A DNA stretch of 51,790 nucleotides from assembly GCA_036258795.1 (NCBI GenBank), contig DATACZ010000010.1:1-51790 (forward strand). Direction: 5' to 3'. The position numbers were made by a program, and so were the translations under genes. The notes below the pieces were generated by a model. The model did not search any database. It saw only the letters and a list, made by a program, of their open reading frames with translations, and was not told the origin of the DNA. This stretch comes from DATACZ01 sp036258795. GTDB taxonomy: Bacteria > Actinomycetota > CADDZG01 > JAHWKV01. Positions 1 through 8,526 of this stretch are shown piece after piece (positions within the stretch are counted from its first letter, which is position 1; each line of letters begins with the position of its first letter).

Positions 1-918
1 GGCGTAAAGCCGGCCATCTTCGCCGAACTTCATCCAGCAGATGTCGTCCCCAAGGGTCTCCACCTTCCAGCCGGGAAGGGTCGGGATCAGCATGGCGAGG
101 TTGGTCTTGCCGCATGCCGACGGGAATGCCCCGGTGACGTAATAGACCTCGCCCTCTGGGGAGGTTACCTTGACGATCAGCATGTGTTCGGCGAGCCAGC
201 CGTCGTCACGAGCCATGACGGAGGCAATGCGCAGCGAGAAGCACTTCTTACCCAGCAAAGCGTTGCCCCCGTAACCGGAACCGTACGACCAGATCTCCCG
301 GGTTTCAGGGAAGTGGACAATGTACTTGTGCTCGGGATTGCAGGGCCATGTGGAGTCCGGTTCGCCCGCTTCGAGAGGCGCCCCCAAGGAGTGAAGGCAG
401 GGAACAAACTCGCCGTCCGGCCCCAGGACGTCGAGGGCCTGGCGGCCCATGCGAGTCATGATCCTCATGCTCACCGCCACGTAAGGGGAGTCCGTTAGCT
501 CTACACCGATGTGGGCGATGGGAGATCCCAGCGGGCCCATGGAGAATGGGACCACGTACATAGTTCGTCCGCGCATCGATCCTCGATAAAGGAGGGTAAG
601 CGTTTCCCTGATCTCGTCCGGGTCACGCCAGTTGTTTGTGGGCCCGGCATCGTCGGGTGACTTCGAGGCGATGAACGTGCGGTCCTCGACTCGGGCGACG
701 TCACCGGGATCCGAGGCGGCCCAGTAGCTGTTTGGGCGCTTTGCTTCATCGAGACGGGTGAAGGTGCCTGCCTCGACGAGCAACTGGCATAGCCGGTCGT
801 ACTCCTCCTGAGACCCGTCGCACCAATGAATCCGGTCTGGGGTGGTCAGGGCGGCGACTTCGTCGACCCACTTGAGGAGGCCAGAGTTGCTGGTGAGGGG
901 AGTGGAAGAATTGGCCAT
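1..918 (-). CDS. pckG: Phosphoenolpyruvate carboxykinase (GTP), amino-terminal part
   Basis: Reading the minus strand from ATG at 918 gives 306 codons open to the window edge, so the carboxy terminus lies outside. The enzyme converts oxaloacetate and GTP to PEP, CO2 and GDP in the cytosol, the entry step of gluconeogenesis. The protein begins MANSSTPLTSNSGLL and contains the substrate-binding stretch around RGRTMYVVPFSMGPLGSP and the GTP-PEPCK kinase-1a loop with the reactive cysteine, PSACGKTNLAM, at about residues 265-276. The ATP-dependent family does not have this Cys loop. A purine-rich stretch (AAGGAAGGA) lies about 12 bases upstream of the start. The gene is divergent from thiL with 97 bases between them. 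Confidence 0.95.
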   Translation of the reverse strand, partial: MANSSTPLTSNSGLLKWVDEVAALTTPDRIHWCDGSQEEYDRLCQLLVEAGTFTRLDEAKRPNSYWAASDPGDVARVEDRTFIASKSPDDAGPTNNWRDPDEIRETLTLLYRGSMRGRTMYVVPFSMGPLGSPIAHIGVELTDSPYVAVSMRIMTRMGRQALDVLGPDGEFVPCLHSLGAPLEAGEPDSTWPCNPEHKYIVHFPETREIWSYGSGYGGNALLGKKCFSLRIASVMARDDGWLAEHMLIVKVTSPEGEVYYVTGAFPSACGKTNLAMLIPTLPGWKVETLGDDICWMKFGEDGRLYA

Positions 919-1015
919 GTACTTACAGTTCCTTCCTTTGGTGGACGGTGGCCATCCTAACGTCCAAATTTAGGGTTGTGGGCATGGTCCGGTCGACTCC
1001 GGGCATCATGTAGGG

Positions 1016-1990
1016 ATGGATCTCTCCAACATAGGCGAATTTGGCCTCATTGACCGACTCGAGAAGATTCTCGGGGATCCCGCCGAGGGTGAGATTTGGG
1101 TTGGCGACGATACCGCAGTACTTCGTGCTCCGGCGGGCACCATCCTGTTCACCGCCGATCTGATGGTGGAGGGTGTTCACTTCGATCTGAAGCTCACTGG
1201 CCCGGAGGATCTCGGCTACAAGGCGATAGCCGTAAATGCAAGCGATGTCGCTGCTATGGGAGGCGTTCCAAGAAGGGCTCTAGTAAGCCTGGGTCTTCGC
1301 AGGGGCATAGAGCTGGAGTGGGTGGAGGCGCTCTATGCGGGCATGCGCGAGTGCTGTGACCAGTTCGACATGGCGGTGGTGGGTGGGGACCTGTCCCGAA
1401 GCGACTCACTCATCGTATCGGTGGCTTTGCTGGGTAACCCTGCAGGCAGGTTGTTCGTCGAGAGAGGCGGGGCCCGGGTTACAGACGCGGTCTGCGTGAC
1501 GGGGACGCTCGGCGCCAGCGCCGCGGGACATGCTCTGTTGAGGGCGGGAATCGATACCCGGCCAGACCTGATTCAGGCGCATCGCCGGCCCACCCCCCGG
1601 GTGCGGGAAGCAGAGGTCCTGCGCCGGCACCTGCCTTCGGCCATGATCGACGTATCGGACGGGTTTTCGGCAGATCTGGGGCATATCTGCGAAGCGTCGT
1701 CGGTAGGCGTCGTAATCAACGCCGGGTCGTTGCCCCTTGCCGACTTGTCCGGACTGGAGCTGCAGAAGAGCGCACTTCAGCTTGGATTAGCCGGGGGCGA
1801 GGACTACGAGCTGTGCTTCACCATCCCGTCCGAGCGGTGTGACACTGCCCTCACCGCGGTGACGGAGGCAACTGGTACGCCGGTGACCCGGGTCGGGGAG
1901 GTTGTTGAAGCGGCCCGCGGGCGAGTTCTGTTGCTGGATACCGATGAGAGGCCAATGGAGGCACCGGGTTGGGACCACCTGCGGATATAG
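1016..1990 (+). CDS. thiL: Thiamine-monophosphate kinase
   Basis: This 324-residue protein matches the usual length of ThiL, which phosphorylates thiamine monophosphate to the pyrophosphate cofactor with ATP. Visible family motifs are GDDTAVL at residues 30-36 (Mg/ATP binding), the ADLMVEGVHF segment, VGGDLSRSD, IDVSDGFSADLGHI and GGEDYELCF. The start at 1016 is the first ATG and begins MDLSNIGEFGLIDRL, as expected for the family. It is followed at once by thiD, so the two form a thiamine-salvage pair. The short divergent spacer with pckG holds no sequence I can match to a TPP riboswitch. Confidence 0.95.
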   Translation: MDLSNIGEFGLIDRLEKILGDPAEGEIWVGDDTAVLRAPAGTILFTADLMVEGVHFDLKLTGPEDLGYKAIAVNASDVAAMGGVPRRALVSLGLRRGIELEWVEALYAGMRECCDQFDMAVVGGDLSRSDSLIVSVALLGNPAGRLFVERGGARVTDAVCVTGTLGASAAGHALLRAGIDTRPDLIQAHRRPTPRVREAEVLRRHLPSAMIDVSDGFSADLGHICEASSVGVVINAGSLPLADLSGLELQKSALQLGLAGGEDYELCFTIPSERCDTALTAVTEATGTPVTRVGEVVEAARGRVLLLDTDERPMEAPGWDHLRI

Positions 1991-2031
1991 AGGCTGAGGA
2001 CCCGGCCGGCGCCTATCTGCTGAGCGTTCCC

Positions 2032-2835
2032 GTGGCGCTTACCATCGCCGGCTCGGATTCGGGCGGTGGCGCGGGCATCCAGGCAGACCTCAAGACCTTC
2101 CTGGCTCTTGGCGTGCATGGGACCAGCGCGATCTGTGCCCTTACCGCCCAGAACACGATGGGCGTCTCAGCCGTCCACGCCGTACCGGCAGAGTTCGTCC
2201 GGGAACAAATCTCCCAGGTGGCGCAGGACTTCGTAGTCGATGCCGCAAAGACCGGCATGCTGTCTAATCCCGAGATCGTCGAGGCCGTCGCCAGCTCAGT
2301 GGAGGAGCTCGGCATCGGCAACCTGGTGGTCGATCCGGTTTTCGTATCGAAGAACCAGGACATCCTGCTCTCGCAGGACTCGGTGGACACTTTGGTGCAG
2401 AAGCTCTTCCCACTTGCAGTGGCAGTGACGCCCAACCTCTATGAAGCATCTTTGCTCACCGGCCGCGAGGTCAAAGACATCGGTGGGATGCGAGAGGCTG
2501 CCAGGGTCCTTCATGACAAGGGACCGAGGTGCGTGATCGTCAAAGGAGGCCATCTGGCCGGGGAGGCGGTCGACCTGTTTTACGACGGAAGCGAGTTCAG
2601 GGAGATCTCCGCCGGCCGAATTCCGTCCGACAACACGCACGGGACCGGTTGCACCTTTTCAGCCGCAATCGCCGCCTACCTGGCACGGGGGCGGGGGCTA
2701 CGGGAATCAGTGGAGCTGGCCAAGCAGTACGTGACCGGAGCGATCAGGTATGGGCTCGCTGTGGGCAAGGGCTTCGGCCCGACCAACCACGGCTGGAGCT
2801 CGACTATCTCCCCTTCTTCTGCAGGTAACGCCTGA
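2032..2835 (+). CDS. thiD: Hydroxymethylpyrimidine/phosphomethylpyrimidine kinase
   Basis: ThiD phosphorylates HMP and HMP-phosphate to HMP-PP, the pyrimidine half of thiamine. The ribokinase-fold signatures are clear: ALTIAGSDSGGGAGIQAD at the amino terminus, VDPVF in the middle, TPNLYEA, and the anion-hole motif DNTHGTGCTFSAAIAA near the carboxy end. GTG at 2032 places the start as in relatives. A TTG at 1969, inside the thiL tail, has a GGAGG six bases upstream and would add 21 residues, so the exact start is open. The 3' end overlaps the convergent gene ending at 2804 by 32 bases. Confidence 0.93.
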   Translation: MALTIAGSDSGGGAGIQADLKTFLALGVHGTSAICALTAQNTMGVSAVHAVPAEFVREQISQVAQDFVVDAAKTGMLSNPEIVEAVASSVEELGIGNLVVDPVFVSKNQDILLSQDSVDTLVQKLFPLAVAVTPNLYEASLLTGREVKDIGGMREAARVLHDKGPRCVIVKGGHLAGEAVDLFYDGSEFREISAGRIPSDNTHGTGCTFSAAIAAYLARGRGLRESVELAKQYVTGAIRYGLAVGKGFGPTNHGWSSTISPSSAGNA

Positions 2836-3049
2836 CGACAAGTACACCCATTACCACCACAAACGCGGCAATGGCGACCTTGGCCCCGACGTCGCGGGCT
2901 CTTTGAGCACCATGTTTGAGCTGTTCGGCGCCCTCTTTGACGCGCTCCACGCTCTCGCTTAGCTCTTCGGCCAGGGCATCGACCTTCTCCGCCAGAGCCT
3001 CACGAGCCAGCTTTAGCTCGAGCTCTATCTCCTCACGGTCTTCGCCCAT
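2804..3049 (-). CDS. Small DUF3618-like membrane-anchored protein
   Basis: This 81-residue protein begins MGEDREEIELELKLAREALAEKV. It has a charged amphipathic helical region (residues 1-50, probably coiled coil) followed by a single membrane helix VAIAAFVVVMGVLVV and a basic tail RRYLQKKGR. The layout resembles small actinobacterial DUF3618-type proteins found next to holin-like YqjE/DUF1469 proteins. No enzymatic motif is visible. Its start overlaps the upstream gene by 17 bases, so the two are probably co-translated. Its 3' end overlaps the convergent thiD gene. Confidence 0.72.
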   Translation of the reverse strand: MGEDREEIELELKLAREALAEKVDALAEELSESVERVKEGAEQLKHGAQRARDVGAKVAIAAFVVVMGVLVVRRYLQKKGR

Positions 3050-3500
3050 GCCGCCTTCCCATCCGTTTGGCCCAGTCCAGGTTATCCCGCAGGGAATTTA
3101 TGGTGCGCTCCGGTTTGTAATTTCCCTCCAACCTCTTCTTGGCCAAAAGGAACACCACGGCACAGGTAACGGCCATCAGGACGGTGACCAGAAGAGCTGA
3201 CGTCCAGCGAGGCATCCATACGGCAAACACCTCGAACAGGGTGAGCAGGACGAAGGGCACGAGGAACAGGCCGAGCAGGGCGCCCAGCGCCCCGAGGCCG
3301 GCACCTACCGCCTTGGTCCTGGCTATCTCCGCTATCTCTTGCTTGGCGAGCTCTATCTCGAGGCGGACCAACTTGGAGAGGTCCTGAGTGATTCCGGCGG
3401 CGAGGTCGCCTGCGGTTCGAACGCTGTCCTTTATGGAATCAACGGATTCGCCGAGGGAGTCCAACGGATCTTCGCCCGGGATGCCGTCGCGTGCCCTCAT
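3033..3500 (-). CDS. Phage-holin-superfamily III (DUF1469/YqjE-like) membrane protein
   Basis: The product has 155 residues. An amphipathic amino-terminal helix (LVRLEIELAKQEIAEIARTKA) precedes two strongly hydrophobic segments, about residues 70-95 (GALGALLGLFLVPFVLLTLF) and 103-120 (ALLVTVLMAVTCAVVFLLA). The carboxy-terminal PERTINSLRDNLDWAKR is characteristic of actinobacterial members of this holin-like superfamily. Despite the name these are chromosomal envelope proteins of unknown role, not evidence of a phage. It is co-directional with the DUF3618-like gene and with rpmB upstream. Confidence 0.82.
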   Translation of the reverse strand: MRARDGIPGEDPLDSLGESVDSIKDSVRTAGDLAAGITQDLSKLVRLEIELAKQEIAEIARTKAVGAGLGALGALLGLFLVPFVLLTLFEVFAVWMPRWTSALLVTVLMAVTCAVVFLLAKKRLEGNYKPERTINSLRDNLDWAKRMGRRHGRRP

Positions 3501-3531
3501 GTCCTTAGCTACGCTGAGCGGATCCGCACCT

Positions 3532-3732
3532 TCAGGATTTAGGCAGCGCCCGGGGAACCTTGTTTGCCCTGATACACGAGGTGCATACCCGGAGCTTTAG
3601 GGGAGTCCCGCCTACGATGGTTCGCACGGTTTGGATGTTGGGTGTCCACCTGCGGTTCGTCCGCCGGTGAGAGTGGCTGATGGACTTTCCAAACTGCGGT
3701 GTCTTGCCGCATACGTCACAGATTCGGGACAC
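3532..3732 (-). CDS. rpmB: 50S ribosomal protein L28
   Basis: This 66-residue protein begins with GTG and reads MSRICDVCGKTPQFGKSISH. It has the L28 core RTNRRWTPNIQTVR and a carboxy-terminal TSCIRANK. Cysteines in CDVCGK plus a downstream CTSC give the zinc-binding four-cysteine form of L28. A strong ribosome-binding site, AGGAGG, sits four bases upstream of the GTG and fixes the start. The gene is transcribed away from the secreted protein at 3842, with about 110 bases between them for divergent promoters. L28 next to recG/rsmD/coaD is a common bacterial arrangement. Confidence 0.95.
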   Translation of the reverse strand: MSRICDVCGKTPQFGKSISHSHRRTNRRWTPNIQTVRTIVGGTPLKLRVCTSCIRANKVPRALPKS

Positions 3733-3841
3733 TAACCCTCCTGAAGTTTGTTCTAGGAAAACAGTAATCGAAAGTTATCAATCCGGCGACTTTGGCGGTC
3801 GGAGGTATCCATTCCGATGACTACGGCGTTTACCAAGCGAA

Positions 3842-4549
3842 ATGAAAACGCCAGCCGTCATGAAACGAATACTCAACTCGATTCAAACCAGTGGGCACGG
3901 GCCTTTGGTCCTGAAGCAGCTTGCTGTGCTGGTAATCACCTTCGTAATCGGCTTCAGCGGCTCGGCGGCGATGGCCGCCCTCCGTACCGATCAGCCCGTG
4001 CCTACGCCGTCGGCTTCTCGCACCCTTTCGGCCCCGGCCCCCGGTCCTGAGGCACCTCCGGTGGCGCCACCGCCAGCAGCGCCGGCCGCGGTCGCGGCGG
4101 CAACATCACCGGCTGGTAAAGCTCCTTCCAGGAGTGTCGCCAAAGCCAAGCAGACACCGACAGCCAGCGCTGCGGCGCCCGTGACAGCCGCTCCGCCGCC
4201 TGCTGCGCCGGCCGCCAAATGCAGCCGGCTTGACGATCCCAAGATCGACTGGCTGCTACAGCAAGTGGCCAAGACCAAGGTGGAACATCCCGACGTTGCA
4301 GTTGGTGCATCCACGATAGAGCAGGCCCTGCTCGCTGCCAGGGGCAAGAACCTCTGCGCCGCGGAGGCTCAGGCGCTGGTGGCCCAGCTCTGTACGGACC
4401 CGGAGGCAGTAAAGGCGCTGAATCGGATGGTCGCAGGACTCCCGTTCTTCGTTCGCCCGTCGGTGGGTGACCCTTGCAAGGCAAACCTGGTGGACGTCAT
4501 GAACAAGATGGGGCAGTACGTTCCCGGCCTGTCGAGCGAACCTAGCTGA
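3842..4549 (+). CDS. Secreted or membrane-anchored Ala/Pro-rich protein of unknown function
   Basis: This 235-residue protein has a basic amino terminus and a hydrophobic segment (LAVLVITFVIGFSGSAAMA) that looks like a signal peptide or anchor, with a possible AMA cleavage site near residue 46. A low-complexity Ala/Pro/Thr linker spans about residues 50-125 and resembles a wall-spanning spacer. The carboxy domain, about residues 126-235, is globular-looking with three cysteines (AKCSRL, NLCAAE, AQLCTD) plus a fourth, DPCKAN, so two disulfides are plausible. ATG at 3860 (MKRILNS) is an alternative start. I recognise no family. Confidence 0.7.
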   Translation: MKTPAVMKRILNSIQTSGHGPLVLKQLAVLVITFVIGFSGSAAMAALRTDQPVPTPSASRTLSAPAPGPEAPPVAPPPAAPAAVAAATSPAGKAPSRSVAKAKQTPTASAAAPVTAAPPPAAPAAKCSRLDDPKIDWLLQQVAKTKVEHPDVAVGASTIEQALLAARGKNLCAAEAQALVAQLCTDPEAVKALNRMVAGLPFFVRPSVGDPCKANLVDVMNKMGQYVPGLSSEPS

Positions 4550-4628
4550 TAGCGGCCGGGCTCTGTCCTGAGAGGGATCTCACCGGTTAATCCGATGAGA
4601 GACCTCGACACCGGAGAGAATAGGGGGG

Positions 4629-6791
4629 ATGTCGCAACAGCCGCTCCTCCTCTACGCTCCCCCCGAGCTACGGGTACCCGTCACGGGCGTCCGGGCGGTG
4701 AGCCCCCGTCACGCCAGGCTTCTGGCGGAGTCCCGATTTGGCATCCGGTCGGTTCAGGAGCTGCTACAGCACTATCCCCGCAGACACTTGGACTTCTCGG
4801 ATACAAAGAGTATCCACAGGGCTCGAGTGGGTGATGAGATCACCGTAATCGGCGAGGTGCGGAAGGTCCAGACTCCTCCCCGTTCCAGGCCGAGGATCCC
4901 GGTCAAGGTGGCCGTCAACGACGGCACCTCCCATCTGTGGTTGGTCTTCTTCAATCAACCATGGCGAGCTCGTCAGCTGAAGGTCGGCACCATGATTGCC
5001 GCCAAAGGCAAGATCTCGGTGTTCAGGGGTGCCCGTCAGATGAGCTCCCCACTGGTTGACGTCATCTCCGACCCCGGGGAGGCGGTGAAGATCGTCCCCC
5101 TATATCCCGCAACAGCCGAGGTTCACACCGCGTTGCTGAGGAGGGCAATCCGCTCGGCGCTGGATCAGTTCAGCCCCCTGGCCGACCCGCTGCCGAAGTC
5201 CTTATTGGAGCGGTACGAGCTCATCGATCGGACCAGAGCGCTGGCCGAATACCACTTTCCCTCGGAGATGGGCCAGAAGTTCGTAGCCCGCAAACGCCTG
5301 GTCTTCGACGAGCTTTTCACCCTTCAGCTGGGCCTGGCTTTCCGTAAGCACCGCATCGAGGCCGAGACAATCGGCATCACCCACAAGGTGGAGGCAGAGC
5401 TTGCCGGCAAGTTCGTGGAGTCCCTTCCCTTCACGCTCACGGGGGCTCAGCGGAGGGCGATGGGGGAGCTGGAAAGGGACATGGGCCAGTCCGTCCCCAT
5501 GCACCGGCTGCTACAGGGGGAAGTCGGCTCCGGTAAGACCGTAGTGGCCCTGTACGCGGCCTTGCTGGCGGTCCAGGGAGGCTACCAGGCCGCGATCATG
5601 GCGCCCACCGAGGTCCTTGCCAACCAGCACTACCTGACCATTTCCAAGCTTCTGGAGCCCTTGGCAGGTCATCCGGAGTTTCAGGGGGCGGGACAGCTAG
5701 ACCTATTCGGGACCCCAGAGGCGGTTCTCCTCACGGGAGCGGTCGGCGCGGCCGCGCGGCGAAAGGCTCTGGCAGCCATCGCCGATGGATCTGCGGGCAT
5801 CGTGGTCGGCACCCATGCCCTGATTCAGGAGGGAGTCGAGTTCGCAAATCTCGGGCTGGTAATCGTCGATGAGCAGCACAGGTTTGGAGTAAGACAGCGG
5901 GTGGCCCTCAAGGAGAAGACGGCCGGGGCCCGGACTCCCGACGTGCTGATCATGACCGCGACGCCCATCCCGCGGACCCTATCGTTCACCCTGTACGGAG
6001 ACCTTGACGTCAGCGTCCTCGATGAGCTTCCCAGGGACCGGCAGCCCGTGAGCACGCTGGTGCTGGATGAGCCGAGGCGCGAGGAGGCCTATGCGCTGGT
6101 GAGGACCGAGGTGGCCAGGGGACGGCAAGCCTACGTCATCACGCCGCTGATCGAAGAGTCGGACAAGCTGCAAGTGGCCTCTGCGGAGGCGGAGGCAGAA
6201 CGGCTTGCCAGAGAGGTGTTCCCGGATCTTCGAGTCGGAAAGCTCCACGGGCGCATGCGCCCTGCGGTCAAGGAGTCCACCATGACGAAGTTCCGGGAGG
6301 GCGAGATCGACGTGCTGATCTCCACGACGGTCGTGGAGGTGGGTGTGGATGTGCCCAATGCCACCGTCATGCTGATCGAGAATGCCGACCGGTTTGGGCT
6401 CTCTCAGCTACACCAGCTCAGGGGCCGGATCGGGCGGGGCCAGCACCCGTCCACCTGCGTCCTTCTGACGGATGCTCTGAACGGAGAGGAGGATGAGGAG
6501 GGAAGCCCCGAGGCCAGGCTTCGGGCAGTGGCCTCCACCAATGATGGCTTTGAGCTTGCGTCCAAGGATCTGGAGTTGAGAGGCACGGGAACCATCCTCG
6601 GCGAGCGCCAGTCGGGTATTTCGGATCTCAAGCTGACCCACCTACTCAGGGACATCGCGATACTTACCTCCGCCCGAAAAGAGGCGTTTGGAATGATCGA
6701 CGAAGACCCCGACCTGTCCTCTTACCCCCAGATCCGGCTCGAGATGGAGGGCCGCTTTGCCGATAGGCTCGACTGGTTGCTCCGCTCTTGA
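4629..6791 (+). CDS. recG: ATP-dependent DNA helicase RecG
   Basis: RecG remodels stalled replication forks and Holliday junctions. The 720-residue length and order fit: an amino-terminal wedge/OB domain (DEITVIGEV, VFFNQPW), then Walker A GEVGSGKT at about residues 297-304, MAPTEVLANQHY, the DEQH box at about 414 followed by HRFGVRQR, MTATPIPRTL, and the helicase carboxy domain with TTVVEVGVDVPNAT and QLRGRIGRG. The start is the ATG at 4629, directly behind a G-rich stretch (AGGGGGG) that may serve as ribosome-binding site. It leads the recG-rsmD-coaD group. Confidence 0.97.
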   Translation: MSQQPLLLYAPPELRVPVTGVRAVSPRHARLLAESRFGIRSVQELLQHYPRRHLDFSDTKSIHRARVGDEITVIGEVRKVQTPPRSRPRIPVKVAVNDGTSHLWLVFFNQPWRARQLKVGTMIAAKGKISVFRGARQMSSPLVDVISDPGEAVKIVPLYPATAEVHTALLRRAIRSALDQFSPLADPLPKSLLERYELIDRTRALAEYHFPSEMGQKFVARKRLVFDELFTLQLGLAFRKHRIEAETIGITHKVEAELAGKFVESLPFTLTGAQRRAMGELERDMGQSVPMHRLLQGEVGSGKTVVALYAALLAVQGGYQAAIMAPTEVLANQHYLTISKLLEPLAGHPEFQGAGQLDLFGTPEAVLLTGAVGAAARRKALAAIADGSAGIVVGTHALIQEGVEFANLGLVIVDEQHRFGVRQRVALKEKTAGARTPDVLIMTATPIPRTLSFTLYGDLDVSVLDELPRDRQPVSTLVLDEPRREEAYALVRTEVARGRQAYVITPLIEESDKLQVASAEAEAERLAREVFPDLRVGKLHGRMRPAVKESTMTKFREGEIDVLISTTVVEVGVDVPNATVMLIENADRFGLSQLHQLRGRIGRGQHPSTCVLLTDALNGEEDEEGSPEARLRAVASTNDGFELASKDLELRGTGTILGERQSGISDLKLTHLLRDIAILTSARKEAFGMIDEDPDLSSYPQIRLEMEGRFADRLDWLLRS

Positions 6792-6813
6792 TTCGCTGGG
6801 TGGTCAGGGTTAG

Positions 6814-7362
6814 ATGAGGGTCATCGCCGGAGAGGCCAAGGGCAGGCGGTTGAGAACGGCGCCATCGAAGAAGGTCAGGCCGAGCGGAGACCGGCTGAAA
6901 GAAGCACTCTTCGCTACGCTGGGGGCCGGGATAGAGAGAAAGACCGTCCTGGATCTTTTTGCGGGCTCGGGGGCCCTGGGAATCGAGGCGCTTTCCCGCG
7001 GGGCCGCTCACGCCACGTTCGTGGAGAGCTACCACGAGGCCGCATCCATGATTCGAGCCAACCTCCAGGCCACCGGCCTCGAAGACCGCGCCACGGTGGT
7101 TCGGTCAACTGTGGAGCAGTTTCTCAGCTCGCCTACTTCAAGGCCATTTGATGTGGTCTTCATGGACCCGCCTTATGCCACCGGTGTTCCGTCCCGGCTG
7201 CTCGATGCCATGGCCTCAGGAGGTCTCGTTCATGGGGACTCACTGGTCGTGGTGGAGATGTCCTCCCGGACGGAGAAGGGTCTTTTGCCGTCACGATACC
7301 GGCTTGCCGATGAGCGCAGGTACGGGGACTCGACCCTGCTTTATTTGAAGGTGGCTCAATAA
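6814..7362 (+). CDS. rsmD: 16S rRNA (guanine966-N2)-methyltransferase
   Basis: RsmD methylates G966 of 16S rRNA in the assembled small subunit using SAM. The 182-residue protein starts MRVIAGEAKGRRL and contains RPSGDRLKEALFATLG, the SAM-binding motif I VLDLFAGSGALGIEAL and the N-methyltransferase motif DPPYA. All three are diagnostic of the family. Its TAA stop overlaps the coaD ATG by one base, so the two are translationally coupled. Confidence 0.95.
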   Translation: MRVIAGEAKGRRLRTAPSKKVRPSGDRLKEALFATLGAGIERKTVLDLFAGSGALGIEALSRGAAHATFVESYHEAASMIRANLQATGLEDRATVVRSTVEQFLSSPTSRPFDVVFMDPPYATGVPSRLLDAMASGGLVHGDSLVVVEMSSRTEKGLLPSRYRLADERRYGDSTLLYLKVAQ

Positions 7363-7847
7363 TGGCCGTAGCTCTATGTCCCGGGTCGTTTGACCCACCC
7401 ACAAACGGACATGTCGATGTGATCGAGCGAGCCTGCAGGCACTTCGAGAGGGTTGTGGTGTCTGTCGTCGAGAATCCGTCGAAGTCACCGTTGTTCACCC
7501 CGGAAGAGCGTGTCGAGCTACTGCGCTCGGTGCTGGGTCATCTGGAGAATGTCTCCGTAGAGTCTCATCGCGGCCTGTTGATGGACCTGGTCCGTGAGAG
7601 GGGAGCCTCGGTTATCGTCAAGGGGTTGAGGGCCCTCTCGGATGTCGAGCGGGAGCTGCAAATGGCGCAGATGAATGCAAGCCTTCTGGAAGGGGTCGAT
7701 ACTATCTTCATCACCACAGATCCAAGGTGGGGCTTCGTCTCGTCCAGCCTTGTCAAGGAGGTCGCAACCTACGGGGGAGATGTCCGTAATCTGGTGCCGC
7801 ATAAGGTGAATGAAGCGCTGACCGGGCGACTGAGAGCCCAAGGATGA
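7362..7847 (+). CDS. coaD: Phosphopantetheine adenylyltransferase
   Basis: CoaD transfers AMP from ATP to 4-phosphopantetheine to form dephospho-CoA, the penultimate CoA step. The 161-residue protein shows the nucleotidyltransferase TxxH motif in CPGSFDPPTNGHVDVIERA, VKGLRALSDVERE, and the carboxy signature SSSLVKEVATYGGDVRNLVP. Length and motifs are standard. It is translationally coupled to rsmD. Confidence 0.96.
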   Translation: MAVALCPGSFDPPTNGHVDVIERACRHFERVVVSVVENPSKSPLFTPEERVELLRSVLGHLENVSVESHRGLLMDLVRERGASVIVKGLRALSDVERELQMAQMNASLLEGVDTIFITTDPRWGFVSSSLVKEVATYGGDVRNLVPHKVNEALTGRLRAQG

Positions 7848-7900
7848 ATCCTCGGGAATTTTTCGTGCATGCCCGGAGGCTGGTGGTCTAGGCTGTAGTT

Positions 7901-8455
7901 GTGGGCCTTCTCGAAGAAATCGACGCCGTCATCCATGAGGTTCGGGCGGCCAAGCCGGTGCCCCTCTCCGCTTCGGCCATGATCAACAAGAAGGCGCTGC
8001 TCTCCCAATTGGAGCGGATAAGGCGCAACGCTCCCGAAGAGCTCAAACAGGCCCGCTGGGTCGTCCAGGATCGAGAAGAGCTCATAACGGGAGCACAAGC
8101 CGAGATAGACAAGATGCTCGCGGAGGCCGCTGCTGAGCGTGACCGGATGCTGGCTCGAACCGAGATCGTCGGTGCTGCTAGCCGGGAAGCCGACAGGATC
8201 ATCGAGGAGGCCAAAAACCGCGCAAGGCAGATCAGGATGGAGGCCGAGGACTACGTAGACGCCAAGCTTGCCAGCTTCGAAGTCGTCCTACAAAAAACAC
8301 TGGGCGCCGTCACCCGGGGCCGGGAATCCCTACGAGGACGCCTGGACGTGGCGGGGCAACAGGTCCCACTCGACCAGCCGGGAGAGCTTGCCACCCTGCC
8401 ATCTGACACGGGGGGTTTTCGAATAACGGATACGGGGAGCTTCCGCCGCACCTAG
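7901..8455 (+). CDS. Coiled-coil protein (ATP synthase b-subunit-like) between coaD and yceD
   Basis: This 184-residue protein has a GTG start and begins MGLLEEIDAVIHEVRAAKPV. It is mainly helical: residues about 28-140 are rich in E, R, A and Q with heptad-like spacing (QAEIDKMLAEAAAERDRML, READRIIEEAKNRARQIRM). Automated annotation often calls such proteins F0 subunit b-like, but it lacks a membrane helix and is not in an ATP synthase operon. The carboxy 40 residues are Thr/Gly/Pro-rich. The position between coaD and yceD suggests a conserved actinobacterial gene, perhaps DivIVA-like in shape. Function unknown. Confidence 0.8.
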   Translation: MGLLEEIDAVIHEVRAAKPVPLSASAMINKKALLSQLERIRRNAPEELKQARWVVQDREELITGAQAEIDKMLAEAAAERDRMLARTEIVGAASREADRIIEEAKNRARQIRMEAEDYVDAKLASFEVVLQKTLGAVTRGRESLRGRLDVAGQQVPLDQPGELATLPSDTGGFRITDTGSFRRT

Positions 8456-8526
8456 CCGGAAGACCTGGGTAGCGAACCTCGATTTGTTATCATGGGGGTT
8501 CGCTTTTTCCGAGGCGGCCCTCCTCC

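Noticed and set aside
919..1015. TPP riboswitch before thiL
   Set aside because: The 97-base spacer lacks the CTGAGA and the conserved P4-P5 core of THI elements and is also the divergent promoter of pckG.
3033..3500. Phage holin suggesting a prophage
   Set aside because: The family name is misleading; no phage gene is nearby and the gene is a common actinobacterial envelope protein.
4550..4628. Riboswitch-like CTGAGAG before recG
   Set aside because: The rest of a TPP element is not present; the short match is likely chance.
7901..8455. ATP synthase F0 subunit b
   Set aside because: No membrane helix and no other ATP synthase gene; only the helical, charged composition is similar.
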